64,000 bases of DNA from Thermotoga sp. Ku-13t. GTDB taxonomy: Bacteria; Thermotogota; Thermotogae; Thermotogales; DSM-5069. Under the pieces are notes generated by a model. The model saw only the letters and a program-made list of their open reading frames with translations, made no database searches and was not told the origin of the DNA. Made by a program: the position numbers and the translations under genes. Shown here piece after piece: positions 35,115-43,578 of the stretch. The first letter of the stretch is position 1; every line of letters begins with the position of its first letter. The stretch is from assembly GCF_011057685.1 (NCBI RefSeq), contig NZ_LNFY01000001.1, forward strand, positions 744,001-808,000, in the 5' to 3' direction.

Positions 35115-36464
35115 TCATTTGCCAACGCAGAAATCGCTAAACATTCGCTCGATGAGATCGATTCTGTACTCTCTCCCAAGCAATGAATCCAGTGCTTCGA
35201 GGCACTTTCTCAATCTCTCGGCAGCTGCGTCGAGTCTTCCTTTTTCCAGTTCTTCAATCGCTCCATTCAGGTTCGATTTGCAGGACAGGAGGAGTTCGTA
35301 CTGTCTGGTCGTTGACACGTAACCGTCGACGTTTTCAAGTAGATCCTGGACCTGCCTTATGATTTCTTCCTCCAGTTTTTCGATGCCCTCTCTTTTCAGT
35401 GCCGAAATCACCAGCACATGCGCGTTTGTCCCCAAAGTACTCTTCAGCCGATCCAAATCTATCCTGTCGATGACATCGACCTTGTTGACAACAACGAGAT
35501 ACCGTTTGTTCTTTATGAGTTGCAGTATTTTCAAATCGTCTTCGTCGAGTGGAGTACTGGCATCCAGAACGAAGAGGATCAGATCCGCCGTACTGGCAGC
35601 GCTTATTGCCCTCTCCACACCGATTTTTTCCACTCTGTCTTGAGTTTCTCTGATGCCGGCAGTGTCTATCAAAGTGAAAGTGATCCCTCTGATCGTTGTG
35701 AAAGCCTCGATGATGTCCCTCGTGGTTCCTGGGATTTCCGTCACGATAGCCCTTTCTTCGTTCAAAAGAGTGTTCAACAGGGTCGATTTACCGACGTTGG
35801 GCTTGCCCACAATGACGATCCTCAATCCTCTGGAAACAGCGAGCCGACTGTCTGCGTTCTTCAGAGAATCGTCAACGCGCTCTAGCAAATTCATCAATTC
35901 CTGTCTCAAGAATTCGGGCTCCGTGAAGACCTCGTCTGGATAGTCGAACTCGACTTCGATGCGTGCCAGAACACGCAACGCATCCTGGCGAAGATTCTCA
36001 ACGAAACTTGCCAACCTTCCCGAAAGGTTCGCCGCCGCGATCTTGACAGCCGTCTTCGACGTGGCTTCTACTATCTGCTTGACCGATTCGGCTTTCGTCA
36101 AATCCATCTTCCCGTTGAAGAAGGCTCTCTTGGTAAATTCACCAGGTTCTGCGAGCCTTGCGCCGAGCTTGATGAACCTCTCTAAAACCATCTGTGTCAC
36201 CATGGGACCTCCATGGCACATCACTTCGACCATGTCTTCGCCGGTGTAAGAGTGGGGGGCCCTGTAGAAGAGAACGAGCACCTCGTCCAGCACTTCGTTG
36301 TCCTCATCCAGAATGAAATTATGATAAGCTCGGCGCGGTTCAACATGGTCTGGAACAGTTTTCAGCGCCCGGAGACAAATCCGCCAGGATTCAGGACCAC
36401 TCAATCGAACGATGGAAATGGCCCCGATGCCCCTCGGACTCGCTATGGCAACGATCGTGTCCAC
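35115..36464 (-). CDS. mnmE: tRNA modification GTPase MnmE
   Basis: A 449-residue protein. The N-terminal folate-binding domain has IVAIASPRGIGAISIVRLSG, a helical domain follows, and the inserted GTPase domain carries GKPNVGKSTLLN (G1), DTAGIRET (G3) and NKVD (G4). The C-terminal CVGK keeps the catalytic cysteine. With MnmG, absent here, it forms the cmnm5 group at U34 of certain tRNAs. GTG 36464 follows GGGAGCTGAGAAATCG. It is the last gene of the minus-strand run from tRNA-Gly. Confidence 0.96.
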   Translation of the reverse strand: MDTIVAIASPRGIGAISIVRLSGPESWRICLRALKTVPDHVEPRRAYHNFILDEDNEVLDEVLVLFYRAPHSYTGEDMVEVMCHGGPMVTQMVLERFIKLGARLAEPGEFTKRAFFNGKMDLTKAESVKQIVEATSKTAVKIAAANLSGRLASFVENLRQDALRVLARIEVEFDYPDEVFTEPEFLRQELMNLLERVDDSLKNADSRLAVSRGLRIVIVGKPNVGKSTLLNTLLNEERAIVTEIPGTTRDIIEAFTTIRGITFTLIDTAGIRETQDRVEKIGVERAISAASTADLILFVLDASTPLDEDDLKILQLIKNKRYLVVVNKVDVIDRIDLDRLKSTLGTNAHVLVISALKREGIEKLEEEIIRQVQDLLENVDGYVSTTRQYELLLSCKSNLNGAIEELEKGRLDAAAERLRKCLEALDSLLGREYRIDLIERMFSDFCVGK

Positions 36465-36471
36465 CGATTTC

Positions 36472-36921
36472 TCAGCTCCCGCCGAGAAGTTCTGAAACTA
36501 TTCTGTTCACGAGTTTTCCATCCGCCCTACCTTTTACGTGTGGCATGATGGCCTTCATGGCTGTACCCACGTCTTTCGGACTGGATAAACCAAGCTCAGT
36601 TATGATCCTTTTCGCAAGTTCTCTTATCTCTTCCTCACTCATCTGTTGAGGCATGTAAGACTGTATGATCTGAACTTCGAGCCTCTCTGCCTGCGCCAGG
36701 TCCTGTCTGTTCCCCTTTTCGTACATCTCAATTGCTTCTTGTCTTTTCTTTATCTCTTTCGACATGATCTGAAGGATCTCTTCGTCCGTGGCTGGACGCA
36801 TCTTTTCAACCTCAAAATTCTTGATCGCAGCCAGAAGCATTCTGATCGTTCTGAGTTTCACTTCATCCTTTGCTTTCATGGCTTCTTTCAGATCCTGATT
36901 CAACTTGCTCTTCAGATCCAC
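36472..36921 (-). CDS. yqeY: GatB/YqeY domain protein
   Basis: A 149-residue protein, the standard YqeY length, rich in helices: LKEAMKAKDEVKLRTIRML, EEILQIMSKEIKKRQEAIEMY, AEIQIIQSYMPQQMSEEEI-like segment and the C-terminal VKGRADGKLVNRIVSELL, the tail domain shared with the tRNA-binding end of GatB. It may bind tRNA, but its role is not established. GTG 36921 has GGGGGTGATTCT upstream; longer starts overlap the HD-GYP gene. Confidence 0.88.
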   Translation of the reverse strand: MDLKSKLNQDLKEAMKAKDEVKLRTIRMLLAAIKNFEVEKMRPATDEEILQIMSKEIKKRQEAIEMYEKGNRQDLAQAERLEVQIIQSYMPQQMSEEEIRELAKRIITELGLSSPKDVGTAMKAIMPHVKGRADGKLVNRIVSELLGGS

Positions 36922-36940
36922 AGAATCACCCCCTGAGTTT

Positions 36941-37999
36941 TCATTCAAGGACCAAGATTACTCTCAAATTTTTCTCTTCCGCCAGATCTATCGTTTCACC
37001 GTTCTCAGTCCGCACAATGGGTCTCAAAGGATTCCTTCTATTCACACCAACAACGATCGCCTTCGTACCTTCGTTCAATGCAACAGTTGTGCCTATTGGA
37101 TAGAGCCCAAACAAAGAGACCATACTCTTCACCACTTTCTCGTCGAGTTTGCCGTGCGAGGCGAGCCTTATGATCTCCGTCATGGCTCTATAAGGCGTCC
37201 AAGAAGGTTTGTAAGATCTGTTCGAAATGAGAGCATCATAAATGTCGACAACACTCACGATGCGAGCAAACAAGCTTACCTGTCGGTCTGACAAACCTTC
37301 GAGGTAACCTGAACCATCGAGTTTTTCATGATGATCTCTCACACTGCTTATAACACGCTCGTCGTTCAAACCAGATTGTCGGCATATCCTTTCACCGTAC
37401 AAAACGTGCCTTTTCATGACTTCGAACTCTTCCGGTGTCAGTTTTCTCGTCGCAAGCAAGATCTCTTTCGGAACCAGTACCTTGCCCACATCGTGGATCA
37501 TCGCGGAAAAAGCAAGATGAGAAAGTTCTTCCAATCTCAGCCCCATCTCTAAACCGACGAGAGAGCTGATCATGCTGACATGAACTTCGTGGGTGTAAGT
37601 GTAATCCTCATCTGTTTGCTGAACGAGGAAAACCAGCGATATTTTTTCACCGTAGTTTCTCACTATATCGTTCAAAACTGTCTGTGAAACTTTCCAGACT
37701 TGTTCTGTTTCTATCTTGAGCTTCGTGACCACAGAATCAAAAACCCGTTGTATTTCTTCCTTTGCTTCATTTATTTTTTTGACATCAACCAGTGGTGGTA
37801 AAACTTCCTCCACTTTCACCCATATTCTGTTCACACCGTTGCTCTTCAAAAGCTCGATCTTCTCTGGCGTGATCCTCTCTCCCGCTCTTACAACGATCGA
37901 GCCATTCCGATCTGTGATCGTTTCAAGTGATATTTCTAAACCTGTGAGGGAGCCAACATTTTTCAGAACACACTGACCTACCTCAGCTTCCAAGCACAT
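36941..37999 (-). CDS. HD-GYP domain protein (putative cyclic-di-GMP phosphodiesterase)
   Basis: A 352-residue cytoplasmic protein. Residues 1-70 look like a small sensory or DUF3391-type domain with ERITPEKIELLKSNGVNRIWV; a linker helix leads to an HD domain with THEVHVS, MIHDVGK (H169, D170) and DHHEKLDGSGYLEGL (about 222-236). The GYP signature reads GYL, while the metal-binding histidines are kept. Predicted activity is hydrolysis of c-di-GMP to pGpG or GMP. The start is uncertain between ATG 37999 and TTG 37993. It overlaps the M16 peptidase gene by 17 bases. Confidence 0.85.
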   Translation of the reverse strand: MCLEAEVGQCVLKNVGSLTGLEISLETITDRNGSIVVRAGERITPEKIELLKSNGVNRIWVKVEEVLPPLVDVKKINEAKEEIQRVFDSVVTKLKIETEQVWKVSQTVLNDIVRNYGEKISLVFLVQQTDEDYTYTHEVHVSMISSLVGLEMGLRLEELSHLAFSAMIHDVGKVLVPKEILLATRKLTPEEFEVMKRHVLYGERICRQSGLNDERVISSVRDHHEKLDGSGYLEGLSDRQVSLFARIVSVVDIYDALISNRSYKPSWTPYRAMTEIIRLASHGKLDEKVVKSMVSLFGLYPIGTTVALNEGTKAIVVGVNRRNPLRPIVRTENGETIDLAEEKNLRVILVLE

Positions 38000-39218
38000 T
38001 CACCACGTCTTTTTTGCTCTCGAAAGGCACCACACACGCCCAGTGCCAGGGCCTCTCGCAGATCCGTTTCCACAGATCTCTCACGCGTCTCAGCGTCACT
38101 GCATCTATCTTTTTCAACATATCGTCCAGAACCACGGGCTTACTCCTCGTGATGAGGAACTCGACAACGTAACCGAAAATGCCCGAAACGCTTTCAGTTA
38201 TCATCTGAAGCTTACCCATCAACCGTTGCTTTCCGTATTCAAATTGATCCTTCGTGATGTCTCCTTTCATTATCTTTCTCAGTTCCTCAACGTACCTTTC
38301 GAGCTTATCCAAACTGGTACACGCATAGATTGCGAAGATACCCACATCGTTCCAAAGATTGTTGAGCAGCTCTATGTCGTACACGAGCCCCTGCTCTTCT
38401 CTGATTTTTGTGAACAGAACAGAACTCATCCCACTTCCAAGCAACGTGCTCAGAACCATGAAAGCAGGATAGTCTTCACTCAGTATTCCGAAGTCAAGGC
38501 GTGTTCCACCGATCAAATGGATCTGTGTCAGATCATTCCTCTCTTCACAGCTGATACTTTCCGACTTGAAACGAACCTTTGGATCTGGCGAATTGACTGC
38601 TTTGTTGTACGATTCAATCACTTTTTTCAATTTTTCCAGAACGCTTTTGGTAACCTTGCCCACCACAATGACGTCGACATTTCCATAATGATTGTTGTGG
38701 AACTCGAGAACTTTCTCTCTGGTCAATTTTTCCACAGTTTCTGTGTAACCGCTGACTGGCCTTGAGTACGGTTCTTCAAGGTAACTTTCAGCGAATAAAT
38801 CCTGAACCCTGCTTTCATGATCCTCGTGGTAAGTCTTTATTTCTTCAATTATAACCGACTGTTCAAGCGCGATAGCCTTTTCCTCAAGAAGAGGCTGGAA
38901 AACGATGTCTGCCAGAACCTCTATTGCTTTCTCGTGATGGCTGTACGGTACCTTCGCTAAGTACACCGTAAAATCTTTTGTGGTGAACGCGTTCAGGCTT
39001 CCTCCTACAACTTCCAAGCTGAATTTCAGGCTGAACTCATCGAAGCGTTTTGTCCCCTTGAACGAAGCATGTTCGATGAGGTGAGCCACACCTGCTTCTT
39101 CAGGTTTTTCGTTCGCGGATCCAACGGGTACGATGAACGCCAATGAAAGAGTCTTGACAGAAGAAACGGGCACAAAATAGATGTGCCCGTTGAGGGTTTG
39201 CAACGTTTCTATTTTCAT
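37983..39218 (-). CDS. M16 family zinc peptidase (processing-peptidase-like)
   Basis: A 411-residue protein with the inverted zinc motif HLIEH at 46-50 and EEAGVAHLIEHASFKGTKRF, then KDFTVYLAKVP and GSGMSSVLFTKIREEQGLVYDI, typical of the M16B subfamily. It lacks a signal peptide, so it acts in the cytoplasm, probably as a dimer degrading peptides. GAGGTAAGCGCG precedes the ATG. The gene sits 16 bases behind pnp, an arrangement common in other bacteria (pnp-yqeY/mlp). Confidence 0.9.
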   Translation of the reverse strand: MKIETLQTLNGHIYFVPVSSVKTLSLAFIVPVGSANEKPEEAGVAHLIEHASFKGTKRFDEFSLKFSLEVVGGSLNAFTTKDFTVYLAKVPYSHHEKAIEVLADIVFQPLLEEKAIALEQSVIIEEIKTYHEDHESRVQDLFAESYLEEPYSRPVSGYTETVEKLTREKVLEFHNNHYGNVDVIVVGKVTKSVLEKLKKVIESYNKAVNSPDPKVRFKSESISCEERNDLTQIHLIGGTRLDFGILSEDYPAFMVLSTLLGSGMSSVLFTKIREEQGLVYDIELLNNLWNDVGIFAIYACTSLDKLERYVEELRKIMKGDITKDQFEYGKQRLMGKLQMITESVSGIFGYVVEFLITRSKPVVLDDMLKKIDAVTLRRVRDLWKRICERPWHWACVVPFESKKDVVNVLGS

Positions 39219-39234
39219 CGCGCTTACCTCCGTT

Positions 39235-41412
39235 TCATTTCACATCTGATTTTGGATTTCTCCCGCTTCGCATGGAATTCTTTTCATCTCTGTGGAAGCT
39301 CTTGGGTTTTTGTTCCTCAGTCTTGGCCTCCTCCTTCCGTTCCGAGGGTAGTTCTTCGAACTGGAGTCTTCCAAGATTGTCGATATTCGACACTTTAACC
39401 TTCAACGTATCACCAATCTTCAGCTTCTTCATGTTGCTCAGGATCTTACTCTGGTGCAACAATCCTATCTTACCTGCTCCGACCTCCAGGAACACACCGA
39501 ACGGTTCTATGCGGGTTATCTTGCCTTCGAAGACATCGCCAACTGCCACTTCCTTAACTATCTCGTTTATCCTGTTGATCGCCGCGTCAACTTTATCCAC
39601 GCTGTGACCGATAACACTGACACGTCCCGTGTCATCGTCCACGGATATCTGAACGTCGTACTCCTTTATGATACCTTTTATCACTCGTCCACCAGGGCCT
39701 ATGATTTCTCCAACTTTCGTCGGATCGACCATAGTCGTCTTGATGATAGGTGCATAGGTTGAAAGGCTCGGTCTGGGTTTATCGATGGTACTGTACATTT
39801 TGTCAAGTACAAACATTCTCGCTTCCTTCGCCTGCATCAAAGCTCTGTACAGAAGTTCCTTTGAGACTCCGGACACCTTGCAATCCATCTGGAAAGCCGT
39901 GATACCATCACGAGTTCCCGCGACTTTGAAATCCATGTCTCCCCAGTGATCCTCGGCACCCATTATGTCCGTCAGTATCACCGAAACATCGGGTTCCAGG
40001 ATCAGTCCCATGGCCACTCCTGCGACGTGTTTCTTCACCGGAACTCCTGCGTCCATCAACGCGAGAGACCCGGAACAAACCGTTGCCATAGACGACGAAC
40101 CGTTCGATTCGAGAATTTCAGAAACGACTCTTATCGTGTAAGGAAATTCATCTTCATCGGGCAGAATGGATTTGAGAGCGCGCTCTGCGAGATGACCGTG
40201 CCCGATTTCCCTCCTGCTGGGACCTCTCAACGGTTTTACCTCACCTGTACAGAACGGTGGGAAATTGTAGTGGAGCATGAAGCGCTTGGTACCTTCCTCG
40301 AGGATCGTGTCGACGATCTGCTCATCCATCGGAGCGCCGAGTGTCACGATGCCGAGGCTCTGCGTTTCACCCCTGGTGAACAGGGCTGAACCGTGTACTC
40401 TCGGTAGCAAACCAACTTCACACGTTATCGGTCTTATGTCCTTAGGTCCTCGTAAGTCCAGCCTTATACCTTCTTCCACAATGATCCTTCTCATTCTGTG
40501 CTTCATCAACTCTTCATACAGGTCTTTCAACTGAGTCGCATACTGGTTCAAAAGCTCTTCCGTGTATTTCTGCTTCAATTGCTCGAGGACAGATTCATAA
40601 TACTCCGATATGGTCTGCGCTCTCGCTTTTTTACCCTGCGTGAGTAATCTTCTTCGCAACTCTTCTCTATCGATGAGAGCACGGAAGTCGTTTTCGATAT
40701 CCTCAGGCAGTTTGACTTCCTCGATCTGAGCCTTGCTCACGTTGAACTCGCCGAGGATATCCTGCTCGAATTCAACGATCTGTCTGATCGCTTCGTGTGC
40801 TTTGAACAAAACTTCAACCATTTGTTCTTCGCTGACTTCTTTCGCCTCACCTTCCACCATCGTTATCGCATCCGCAGTGCCAGCCACGACGATGTCGAGC
40901 ATGCTCCGTTCGAGTTCTTCCTCGCTCGGGAAGAAAACAACCTGGCCATCTACGAGTCCCACTCTGACTGCCGCAACCACACCGTTGAAAGGTATGTCAG
41001 ACACGTTCAACGCGAGAGACGCCGCCATAACACCCACAACATCAGGGGGAGTAGTGGGGTCCACGGATAGAACAGTTACAACGACCTGGACTTCGTTGCG
41101 CAGATGCTTCGGGAACAGGGGCCTTATAGGCCTGTCGATCGTTCGTGCAGAAAGAATTGCAGCTTCGCTCGGTTTACCCTCACGTTTGATGAATCCTCCG
41201 GGTATCTTACCCGCCGCATAAAAGCGTTCCTGAAACTCCACTGTGAGTGGAACAAAATCGACCCCCTCCACCGCCTGGTCAGACATGACAGCGGTGGCAA
41301 GCACCGTGGTGTCTCCAATCCGTGCCAGAACGGCCCCATTGGCCTGTTTGGCCACTCTGCCATGCTCGACGTAGAATTCCTTACCCAGAATGACACGTCG
41401 CCAGTATTTCAA
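39235..41412 (-). CDS. pnp: Polyribonucleotide nucleotidyltransferase (PNPase)
   Basis: A 725-residue enzyme that degrades RNA 3' to 5' by phosphorolysis as a trimer. Two RNase PH domains ([40 protein letters not shown] with [16 protein letters not shown]) are joined by a helical segment, followed by KH ([15 protein letters not shown]) and S1 ([20 protein letters not shown]) domains. A charged tail after residue 690 is specific to this lineage. TTG 41412 is chosen with GGAGGTGATGGGCT upstream. It follows rpsO after an intervening stem-loop, as in many bacteria. Confidence 0.96.
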   Translation of the reverse strand: MKYWRRVILGKEFYVEHGRVAKQANGAVLARIGDTTVLATAVMSDQAVEGVDFVPLTVEFQERFYAAGKIPGGFIKREGKPSEAAILSARTIDRPIRPLFPKHLRNEVQVVVTVLSVDPTTPPDVVGVMAASLALNVSDIPFNGVVAAVRVGLVDGQVVFFPSEEELERSMLDIVVAGTADAITMVEGEAKEVSEEQMVEVLFKAHEAIRQIVEFEQDILGEFNVSKAQIEEVKLPEDIENDFRALIDREELRRRLLTQGKKARAQTISEYYESVLEQLKQKYTEELLNQYATQLKDLYEELMKHRMRRIIVEEGIRLDLRGPKDIRPITCEVGLLPRVHGSALFTRGETQSLGIVTLGAPMDEQIVDTILEEGTKRFMLHYNFPPFCTGEVKPLRGPSRREIGHGHLAERALKSILPDEDEFPYTIRVVSEILESNGSSSMATVCSGSLALMDAGVPVKKHVAGVAMGLILEPDVSVILTDIMGAEDHWGDMDFKVAGTRDGITAFQMDCKVSGVSKELLYRALMQAKEARMFVLDKMYSTIDKPRPSLSTYAPIIKTTMVDPTKVGEIIGPGGRVIKGIIKEYDVQISVDDDTGRVSVIGHSVDKVDAAINRINEIVKEVAVGDVFEGKITRIEPFGVFLEVGAGKIGLLHQSKILSNMKKLKIGDTLKVKVSNIDNLGRLQFEELPSERKEEAKTEEQKPKSFHRDEKNSMRSGRNPKSDVK

Positions 41413-41433
41413 AGCCCATCACCTCCAAGCACG

Positions 41434-41458
41434 AAACTAAAAGCGGGCCAGCGCCCGC
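41434..41458 (-). terminator. Stem-loop with T run between rpsO and pnp
   Basis: GCGGGC (41443-41448) pairs with GCCCGC (41453-41458) around a four-base loop; on the minus strand it is followed by TTTTAGTTT. It fits a partial terminator or RNA-processing site controlling pnp. Confidence 0.8.
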
Positions 41459-41478
41459 CCCGATTTCGATTGACTTTC

Positions 41479-41742
41479 TCATTTCCTCAGACTCAGTTTC
41501 TCGATCAAATTCCTGTAAGACTCAGGGTTCACTCGTTTCAAGTACCTCAACATCTTTCTCCTTCTTCCGACCATCTTCATCAAACCTCGACGCGAGTGGA
41601 AATCTTTCGGGTGCATCTTCAAATGTTCTGTCAAATGGTTGATGCGCGCTGTGAGCAGTGCGATTTGGACTTCCACCGAGCCTGTGTCCTTCTCGTTAAT
41701 CCTGAATTGCTCAATGATCTGTTGCTTCTGCTCTTTGTCCAC
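41479..41742 (-). CDS. rpsO: Ribosomal protein S15
   Basis: An 87-residue protein matching S15: [22 protein letters not shown], the DFHSRRGL loop that contacts 16S rRNA and [21 protein letters not shown]. It binds the central domain of 16S rRNA early in assembly. GTG 41742 has GGAGGTGTGTTTG upstream; an earlier in-frame GTG at 41751 would lie within that site. It is preceded by tRNA-Gly with no promoter in between. Confidence 0.97.
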   Translation of the reverse strand: MDKEQKQQIIEQFRINEKDTGSVEVQIALLTARINHLTEHLKMHPKDFHSRRGLMKMVGRRRKMLRYLKRVNPESYRNLIEKLSLRK

Positions 41743-41808
41743 CAAACACACCTCCGTTGGTCAGCCTTCAACCCAGAAGGGGATCACACCCACATCCGAG
41801 TTGAGGTC

Positions 41809-41883
41809 TGGAGCGGGCGACGGGGGTCGAACCCGCGGCCCTCAGCTTGGGAAGCTGATGCTCTACCACTGAGCTACGCCCGC
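41809..41883 (-). tRNA. tRNA-Gly (anticodon CCC)
   Basis: On the minus strand the acceptor GCGGGCG pairs with CGCCCGC; the anticodon stem TCAGC/GCTGA encloses TTCCCAA, giving anticodon CCC; the T arm has GGTTCGACC; CCA is encoded at 41811-41809. It lies directly upstream of rpsO on the same strand. Confidence 0.95.
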
Positions 41884-41895
41884 TCACCAGAACAA

Positions 41896-41924
41896 AGTAT
41901 ACCACAAAACACGTAGTTCATCAA
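41896..41924 (-). promoter_or_regulatory. Promoter of tRNA-Gly(CCC)-rpsO-pnp
   Basis: On the minus strand TTGATG (41924-41919) and TATACT (41901-41896) are 17 bases apart, placing the start a few bases before the tRNA. No further promoter is visible before rpsO. Confidence 0.85.
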
Positions 41925-41954
41925 CGTGTTGAATATTCTGCCGCGAGCGAAACC

Positions 41955-42206
41955 TCAACTCACATGGCGCGTTTCTTCTTCGACCAGTTTCAGAACCTGT
42001 GCCGCGTTGTTGGACTCCAGAATCAACCTGAAGAATTCGTACGCCTGCAGATCGACCTCGTCAGTTTTGTTCAAAAAGTACATCTTCACCTTGACTTTGA
42101 ACGATTCCTTTTCTTCTTCATTCATCGAGGCTACGTGTTTGACAACGGCGAGCAACGATTCGTCCTGGACACAGGCCTTGGCGATCTGCAGGAGCACATC
42201 CGTCAT
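41955..42206 (-). CDS. Small protein of unknown function (83 residues)
   Basis: An 83-residue, predicted all-helical acidic protein beginning MTDVLLQIAKACVQDESLLA with a central basic stretch FKVKVKMYFLNKTDEVDL and AYEFFRLILESNNAAQVLKL. No family is recognised and there is no membrane segment or signal peptide. It starts four bases after the spoVS stop without its own clear ribosome-binding site, so it is probably coupled to spoVS. Confidence 0.65.
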   Translation of the reverse strand: MTDVLLQIAKACVQDESLLAVVKHVASMNEEEKESFKVKVKMYFLNKTDEVDLQAYEFFRLILESNNAAQVLKLVEEETRHVS

Positions 42207-42209
42207 CCA

Positions 42210-42482
42210 TCAGCTTTGCTTCGGGGTCACGAACACTTTGAAGGATATACCCGTGCGCGTTTCGTTTTCGATCTTGGCTTCCATGAACCCAGGTACCATG
42301 TAAATGTCTTTGCCGTTTTCGTTGAGGAATCTCCGTGCCACGGCGATCGCTTTAACAGCTTGGTTCACGGCCCCCGCACCTATTGCCTGGATCTCGACCC
42401 TGTCAGCCTTGGACAGAGCACCTGCTATGGCTCCTGCCACCTTGTTGGGGTTCGAACTCGAACTGACTTTCAGAATCTCCAT
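42210..42482 (-). CDS. spoVS: Stage V sporulation protein S (SpoVS) family, Alba-like
   Basis: A 90-residue protein, MEILKVSSSSNPNKVAGAIA then GAGAVNQAVKAIAVARRFL, with the compact alpha/beta fold of the SpoVS family, which is structurally related to the nucleic-acid-binding Alba/IF3-C group. In Bacillus it affects sporulation, but the family is widespread in non-sporulating thermophiles, where its role is unknown. AAGGAGGATTGGTCGA precedes ATG 42482; the in-frame ATG at 42521 would begin inside the promoter. Confidence 0.93.
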   Translation of the reverse strand: MEILKVSSSSNPNKVAGAIAGALSKADRVEIQAIGAGAVNQAVKAIAVARRFLNENGKDIYMVPGFMEAKIENETRTGISFKVFVTPKQS

Positions 42483-42502
42483 TCGACCAATCCTCCTTGA
42501 TC

Positions 42503-42531
42503 TATAAAGACTCTCGTGCACAGCCTTTCAA
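42503..42531 (-). promoter_or_regulatory. Promoter of spoVS
   Basis: On the minus strand TTGAAA (42531-42526) and TTTATA (42508-42503) are 17 bases apart. Next to the -35 lies a short palindrome AGCAC-T-GTGCT (42533-42543). Confidence 0.7.
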
Positions 42532-42564
42532 CAGCACTGTGCTACGAGTGATTTTACCACATCT

Positions 42565-43566
42565 TTATTTTATTTCAACCGCCCGTAAGTATTTCGCCGC
42601 TTCCTCGGGAGGCATCGGGTTTATGTAGAACCCTGAACCCCATTCGAAACCAGCGACATTAGTCAAACGTGGGACTATCTCAAGGTGCCAGTGATAATAT
42701 TCTTTCCCTTCCCCATCTGTAGGAGCGGTGTGCAACATGAAGTTGTACGGCGGGTTGTCCAGAGCAACATAAATGCGATACAGAGTATTTTTCAGGATCC
42801 TCGCAAAATTCTTTACTTCTTTTTCAGTTATACTTCCAAAGCTGTGCGAATGATGCTTGGGCATTATCCACGTTTCGCAGGGGAACCTCGCCGCGAAAGG
42901 CTCTATCGAAACGAAGTCTTCGTTTTCTTCAACCACTCGTTCCTTTCTTTCGAGCTCCTGATTCACTATATCACAGAACACGCATCTCTCTTTGTACGAG
43001 TAGTATTCCTTTGATCCGGCCAGTTCCTCCTGAACTCTCTTGGGTACTATCGGTAGAGCGATGAGCTGACTGTGTGGATGTTGCAGGGAAGCACCCGCAT
43101 CGCGACCATGGTTCTTGAATATCAAGATGTATTCGACCCTGCTGTCCGACGCGATACTCTCGTAACGCTGTTTGTATGCCCAAACAACCTCTTCCACCTG
43201 TTTGTAATCCATCAGAGCAAGGTGTGTGTCGTGATCAGGAGTTTCAACGATCACCTCGTGATATCCAAAACCGTCCATCGCATCGAACATACCTACACCA
43301 TAGCGCTTCGGAGAAAGGTTTGGATTAACTGCCCCGAACTTGTTCGGTACGACCCTAACCCACCAGCCAGGGGTGTTGGGAGCCGTGTCCGGTGGTCTGA
43401 ATGCCAGTACTTCCGGGGGCGTCGTGTGCTCGTTACCGTAATCGAACGGGCAGAACGCGGGTTTTTCTTCAACTTTTGGACGGGCAAAATCGTGCGGTCG
43501 TTTGGCCCTTTCGGTGGCGATGATCACCCAGCGTTTCAGCACGGGATCTTTCCTGAACTCAGGCAT
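42565..43566 (-). CDS. galT: Galactose-1-phosphate uridylyltransferase
   Basis: A 333-residue enzyme of the Leloir pathway exchanging UMP between UDP-glucose and galactose-1-phosphate. It has ERAKRPHDF, NKFGAVNP and the active-site SLQHPHSQLIALP with the catalytic His-Pro-His, and the second-half WHLEIVPR metal-site motif. Zinc-site cysteines are partly seen (CPFD, CVFCDI). ATG 43566 follows AGGAGGATCAGTG. It is the last gene of the udk-glgA group and links galactose use to glycogen synthesis. Confidence 0.94.
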   Translation of the reverse strand: MPEFRKDPVLKRWVIIATERAKRPHDFARPKVEEKPAFCPFDYGNEHTTPPEVLAFRPPDTAPNTPGWWVRVVPNKFGAVNPNLSPKRYGVGMFDAMDGFGYHEVIVETPDHDTHLALMDYKQVEEVVWAYKQRYESIASDSRVEYILIFKNHGRDAGASLQHPHSQLIALPIVPKRVQEELAGSKEYYSYKERCVFCDIVNQELERKERVVEENEDFVSIEPFAARFPCETWIMPKHHSHSFGSITEKEVKNFARILKNTLYRIYVALDNPPYNFMLHTAPTDGEGKEYYHWHLEIVPRLTNVAGFEWGSGFYINPMPPEEAAKYLRAVEIK

Positions 43567-43578
43567 CACTGATCCTCC

